Source: Xestospongia bergquistia (lineage: Eukaryota > Porifera > Demospongiae > Haplosclerida > Petrosiidae). From it: DNA of 64,000 nucleotides. The DNA is taken from contig OZ014411.1 in NCBI GenBank assembly GCA_963965975.1, positions 25,964,249 through 26,028,248 on the forward strand, read 5' to 3'. Numbering within the stretch: position 1 is the first letter of the stretch; every line of letters begins with the position of its first letter. This document shows positions 59,786-64,000 of the stretch, one piece after another. The notes under the pieces are model-generated. The model made no database searches, was not told the origin of the DNA, and saw nothing but the letters and a program-made list of their open reading frames with translations. The position numbers and the translations under genes are program-made.

Positions 59786-60480
59786 CTACTTAGATTATTC
59801 CAACAGTACACAAGAACAGGTGTGACATCAATAATAACAGTTACAAACAATAGTGTAATATTTGATATCATTCCACTGGTAAAACCTTTGCTGCCATTTA
59901 TATAAATGAGTGCAATACTTTAGTACATGTTGTTGTATTATGTAGTATGAATACATCATTATAACATACTATACAATTGATACTATATACTATATAACAA
60001 ATCAATTAGCAAGGGTGAACCCTAACTATTTCTAACAAATTAAATTTAGCATTACAATTATAACATATTTGATAAGTTAGAATTTTGAGATATATATACA
60101 TTGTATGACAGTATGTCATTATATTTGGCTGGTTTAAATTAGGCAATTTTATTTGGTGAAGTAGTGAATTTGTCCCACACTCAACATGCACTGTATATCA
60201 ATATTATCATAAATTAACAATATAATCATTCAGTAACATTTTATATAATCTCTCGAGAAAATAACAGTTATTTTTTTAAGAAAATAATTATCAAAATTCT
60301 AATAAGAAACAAGTTGAGATACATCATTTTATTATTTGAGTATCTCATAAAATAGGTTTAAAGTTATAGCAAAATTTATGCTATTCATGATCAATCAAGC
60401 TGAGTACAGTGTCATTTGAATTTTTGAAAAAGTACAAAGTACAAATCCATTAAGTTTTTGGTCTATGCAAAGTGGCAATG
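59786..60480 (-). pseudogene. Second decayed copy of the tail of gene E
   Basis: The reverse complement matches 34.8-35.3 kb at about 90 percent by eye and the last exon of E (20925-21025) more weakly. The tail-anchor helix is disrupted by Asp and Pro (VTVIIDVTPVLVY) and the end is frameshifted before the TAG. In its own orientation it precedes gene C just as E precedes gene B, so it marks a duplicated E-to-ANK-Roc unit. Confidence 0.65.
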
Positions 60481-60597
60481 CCAGACTATTTTCAGCTTCT
60501 TTTCATTTAGTCATTTGCTCTAGTATATATTTGTTTATTTGTTCTTCTCATATATATGTATGATAACTTAATTTATGTAAGGATTTCCATACTACCT

Positions 60598-60776
60598 ATA
60601 TACATATATGTATATAGATATATATATATGTATGTATATATACATACATACATACATACATATGTACATACGTACATACATACATACGTACATATATACG
60701 TACGTATGTACATACATATGTACATACATACATACATACATATGTACGTACGTACCTACATACATACATACATACA
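60598..60776. repeat. (TACA/TACG)n tetranucleotide microsatellite
   Basis: About 180 bases of TACA, TACG and TATA units. All frames are open simply because the repeat contains no stops, giving spurious tyrosine/histidine/valine ORFs on both strands. Confidence 0.95.
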
Positions 60777-61119
60777 CGCATTTTTTCACTTTCTCAACTG
60801 AAATCACATTTTATACAAGTAGTTTAATTAGGTCTTTTCACTTAATACATATACATCAGGCAATTGGTATGTATTGCTGCCTATATTTGTAAAATTGTTT
60901 TAAATGTCTGTGAAGATTGATGATCCCCTTCAAATAAATTTTAACATCTCTTTAACTTTTTTATTACTAAATTAAGGGCTAAGAATAAAGCAATTTTACC
61001 TTTTGTTAACATTGTTGAAAGAAATACAAGTAACATGTGCTATGTGATTTAGTGACAACATAGAATAATCAATGTGGTATACATTTTTAGGAAATAAACA
61101 AGTTAAATTTTATTGATGT

Positions 61120-63643
61120 TCAAGATGAGCATTGAAGAGCGGTCTTTAATCTTTTAGCAGCTGTAAGTACGAGATGATGGAGGTGTTCATCAGAACATTC
61201 AACTTGCTATTGAATAATAAAGAAATAAAGTTTGTTATTTTACTGAATTTTCAAACAATTAAGAAAGTTTCAATTGTACCAGGTAAAACAAACAAAACTT
61301 CAAAGAAATGTAAAGGTATTGCAAAAAAAGTACAAGTCTCAAACATCATTACAAGGTTTTCAGCCACATAAATATATATTAATACTACCATTGATATAGT
61401 ATATGTTAACATACCAGTGTACTGGGATCCACAGTAGCAACAGAAGTGTCAACTGATATCTCCAATTTATCCAAGTTAGTTGACCAATGGACATTCTGTG
61501 TACCGAACATGTCAGACATTAGCTTCATTAACCTATAGAATTCAGCAGTCATCACACACCCTGTATAGTTTACAATATATATACTTCTCTTGAAATGAAG
61601 TGTCCTTTCTTCTTTTAGACAATTCATGTTTTACTTGAACAGCCTCTGAAATGCAAACACAATAAAAGCTTGAACTCAAAGTGACTTTAAATGATGAATT
61701 AACATAATCAATAAATATTAACTTACAAATGACACTACAAGCTAAGATTATAACATTAATAGTTATGTAATTCAATGTTAGAGTTATAATAAAAGGTAAC
61801 TGAAGAGTTACAATTTTACTTGAAATCATAGCAGTTGAATATGTACTCAATTTATTGACTTTATTGAGATTAGTGTGCATTTACCAGTCTAAGGTGTACA
61901 ATGTTTTTTTCTTTTGTTCACTTTGCATTACTGAGTGGGTGGTCATAACATAGCTTTTTACCACTTGCTAATATAAGCGTCTGTGTATGTCAATTTCATA
62001 CCATTTTATTCCAATGTTGTTGAAGCCAAGAAATAAAATTAAACAACACATAATGATGTTTATGTCTAGGTTAAACATATACATCATAATAAGATTCATA
62101 GTCCATACATTTTAAATAGAAGGGTCAGTTTGATGTAATGCATGTACCTTCCATTTCAGTTGGTTGACTAGCCACTTGAGTAATAACAGCTATGACAGCA
62201 TCAGCATACATGTCATTGATACCATCAGCTACCCACTAAAAAAATAATAACAAAATAGTAAATGGTCTGCTACTATTATATGTATTATATTAACATTATA
62301 TAAGCACAATTAACAACTACACTTTATTGATATATGTACATGTATATGTATTATATTAACATTATATAAGCACAATTAACAACTACACTTTATTGATATA
62401 TGTACATGTATATGTATTATATTAACATTATATAAGCACAATTAGCAACTACGCTATATTGATATATGTACATGTATATGTATTTCAATTAGTATTTTAC
62501 TATTTAATGTAGCTATAATTATTCTAACTATCTTGCCTTTCCCACAATAAAAGGTGAAAATCAAACAAGCAAAAATATTGTTCTATTCCAACATATGTAT
62601 CTAAAGACAGCACTCTTTCTTTCAAGATAGTAGTCTATAATTATTTTTAAAAATAAATGTAATAGTTTTCTAAGTCTTAGAAAATGGCATAGGCAAGCAG
62701 GCCCAAACTTAGTACTTTTCATCATCTTTGCCACCATCTTGTTCTTTTTTGAACGTTTGGTTGTCCAATATGCATAAATTTTTAAAAAATGATTAATAAT
62801 ACACATCTAGGCTAGCACAAGGTTTTAATAATGGAAATAAACTGATGTAATACTATTAAATTATTTGTATATTATCTTTAGTTCCTGCTAGGCTATAGTA
62901 TCATTTACGAATTATAATAAAGTATATGTGTGTTAATACTACTATTATATATATTTATATTTACATGTTCAATGTCCAATTACCTCAATAGTAATGGCAT
63001 CACCAGTATGAGTAACAGTAACAAAATCATTAAACATCTATAATAAAAAAGATATTGAAATTAATAAACATGGTTAATACTAATGTATATACACAATGTA
63101 TATAAATGCCAAATTTTAAAACAGTGTTGCAAAATTGCTAATTGTTTTTGTTCTGTTCTTGTCTTGAATTTTAAGTGTGACAAATAAAATCAAAACATAA
63201 AAAGTAAGCAGTGACACAAACTGTAAACAAATGAATTTAATTACTATTTCTGCAAGCTCTTTAAATAGAATATTTGATAGTTCTTCCGTAACTGAAGAAA
63301 ACGCTTTGAATATTGATTCTATAAATTTCCCAGTTTAAATCTTACCAAAACTAAGACCAATCCTTTACAGTACAACATCGTTTCTGTACTGTTATAAACA
63401 CCTATGATATCTGCGTAATAATTTATAATTATTAGGCAAACTTACTTTAAGTGACTGATGTCCATGTAATAAAACAGGTGTAGTATCAGGTGATAATTGA
63501 GTGAGATAATGCAACAAGAGATGAGATGGTATGGAAGATTTTAACATCTGACGCTATAGAAAGAATATTAGTAATAATAACACATATTATAATGTGTACT
63601 AACTGTACCTGAGTTACTGAAGTAGTGGACAATTCAGTGTAAT
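61120..63643 (-). CDS. CPSF3: CPSF3 (CPSF73) C-terminal region, partial
   Basis: Seven terminal exons, transcript order: 63643-63609, 63553-63446, 63037-62984, 62235-62148, 61645-61635, 61588-61415, 61206-61120 (TGA). All join in phase to about 185 residues. Diagnostic words: YTELSTTSVTQ (cf. NYTDL...TVKQ), EWVADGINDMYADAVIAVI (cf. EW-ANPSNDMYADTVTTVI), LMKLMSDMFG, VDTSVATVDPSTLQVEC and a final AAKRLKTAL (cf. AAQRLYEAL). These match the C-terminal region of the pre-mRNA 3'-end cleavage endonuclease CPSF73, which binds the rest of the cleavage complex; the metallo-beta-lactamase catalytic part lies beyond the right edge. One exon is only 11 bases. A polyadenylation signal AATAAA lies 6-11 bases past the stop (61109-61114). 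Gene identity rests on remembered family sequence. Confidence 0.82.
62281..62478. repeat. Three tandem copies of a 66-bp unit in a CPSF3 intron
   Basis: Units at 62281-62346, 62347-62412 and 62413-62478, with only a few differences in the third. Each contains ATATGTACATGTATA and TATATAAGCACAATTA. A minisatellite in the intron between the 18-codon and 29-codon exons. Confidence 0.93.
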
Positions 63644-64000
63644 CTGTAATAGTGAACAAAAAGTATATACATAAATCAATTACAAAAAATTACATGTATA
63701 TATGTACAATGTAGATTTGATAATAATAAACAATTATTATTGCTGTTGATGATCAGTCATTTAGTGTTGTAGAAGATTTGAAGATTTGGCTTTCCATGTA
63801 CCTTCAATCAGGTACAAGCTTCCAAATCTGAAATACTTCTCTGAAACTTTGATCCCAGATTTTTACTATAAGGTTAGATGTGTAGTAGAATTACTACATT
63901 CTCAGTAGCGGGATCTGTTAATTCCCACAACTCAATACATGAAGTTGTAAAGCTAACTATGTTGCTGCTGGTATGTGAATCATTAAACTCCATAGCCTGT
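63644..64000. other. CPSF3 intron; nothing else identified
   Basis: Upstream intron of CPSF3 running to the window edge. No exon matching the expected upstream part of CPSF3 is visible. GC content is slightly higher in 63780-63980, which may be a repeat, but I cannot place it. Confidence 0.4.

Noticed and set aside
60556..60892. Long tyrosine/histidine/valine-rich ORFs on both strands
   Set aside because: They are translations of a TACA/TACG microsatellite, which has no stop codons in any frame.
61561..61645. Reading CPSF3 61645-61585 as one coding exon (AVQVKHELSKRR...)
   Set aside because: It runs out of frame with the following exon and would need an impossibly short intron. The 11-base exon solution fits phase and homology.

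Overview
This is eukaryotic, animal-type DNA: AT-rich, with many short GT-AG introns, no operons, and numerous small inverted-repeat transposons. The gene content (ankyrin/Roc-COR/death-domain paralogues, an ABCC transporter with about 30 exons, CPSF3, an AlkB homologue, a Vps62-like protein) and compact intron-rich structure fit a sponge (demosponge) or similar early-branching metazoan. That assignment is inference; nothing here names the species.

Layout. A small single-exon Vps62-like gene sits at the left edge (minus strand), with a broken copy beside it. Then comes a plus-strand cluster: gene A (2814-10681; 16 exons, about 1280 aa), an N-myristoylation-type start followed by about 12 ankyrin repeats, a Roc GTPase, a COR domain and a death domain; gene D (12049-15187), ankyrin repeats plus a death domain; gene E (15374-21025), ankyrin repeats plus a C-terminal membrane tail anchor; and gene B (21932-30241), a paralogue of A. 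Decayed or orphaned death-domain exons and a decayed copy of the tail of E follow at 31.3-35.3 kb. Two unrelated plus-strand genes come next: an AlkB-type dioxygenase (35694-36224) and a short-form ABCC/MRP transporter (36815-46017). Gene C (54149 down to 47226, minus strand) is the third ANK-Roc-COR-death paralogue. It has exchanged its death domain for one resembling gene D's, and the old domain remains as a relic at 46.5-46.7 kb. A degraded Ty3/Gypsy-type retrotransposon (55.7-59.5 kb) separates C from another dead copy of E's tail. The right end holds the 3' exons of CPSF3 on the minus strand.

How the genes fit together. A, B, C, D and E look like one locally expanded death-fold signalling family: three probable membrane-attached GTPase scaffolds, one soluble ANK-death adaptor and one tail-anchored ANK protein. 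Nearly every ankyrin repeat is its own phase-0 exon of about 99 bases, so repeats can be gained, lost or skipped without a frameshift. The cluster shows recent copying (A's 3' end pasted into B), domain swapping (C), splice-site decay (B), a template-switch hairpin (B) and copy-specific transposon insertions. Exon coordinates were assigned by hand from splice signals, reading phase and comparison of the three paralogues; no transcript evidence was available.
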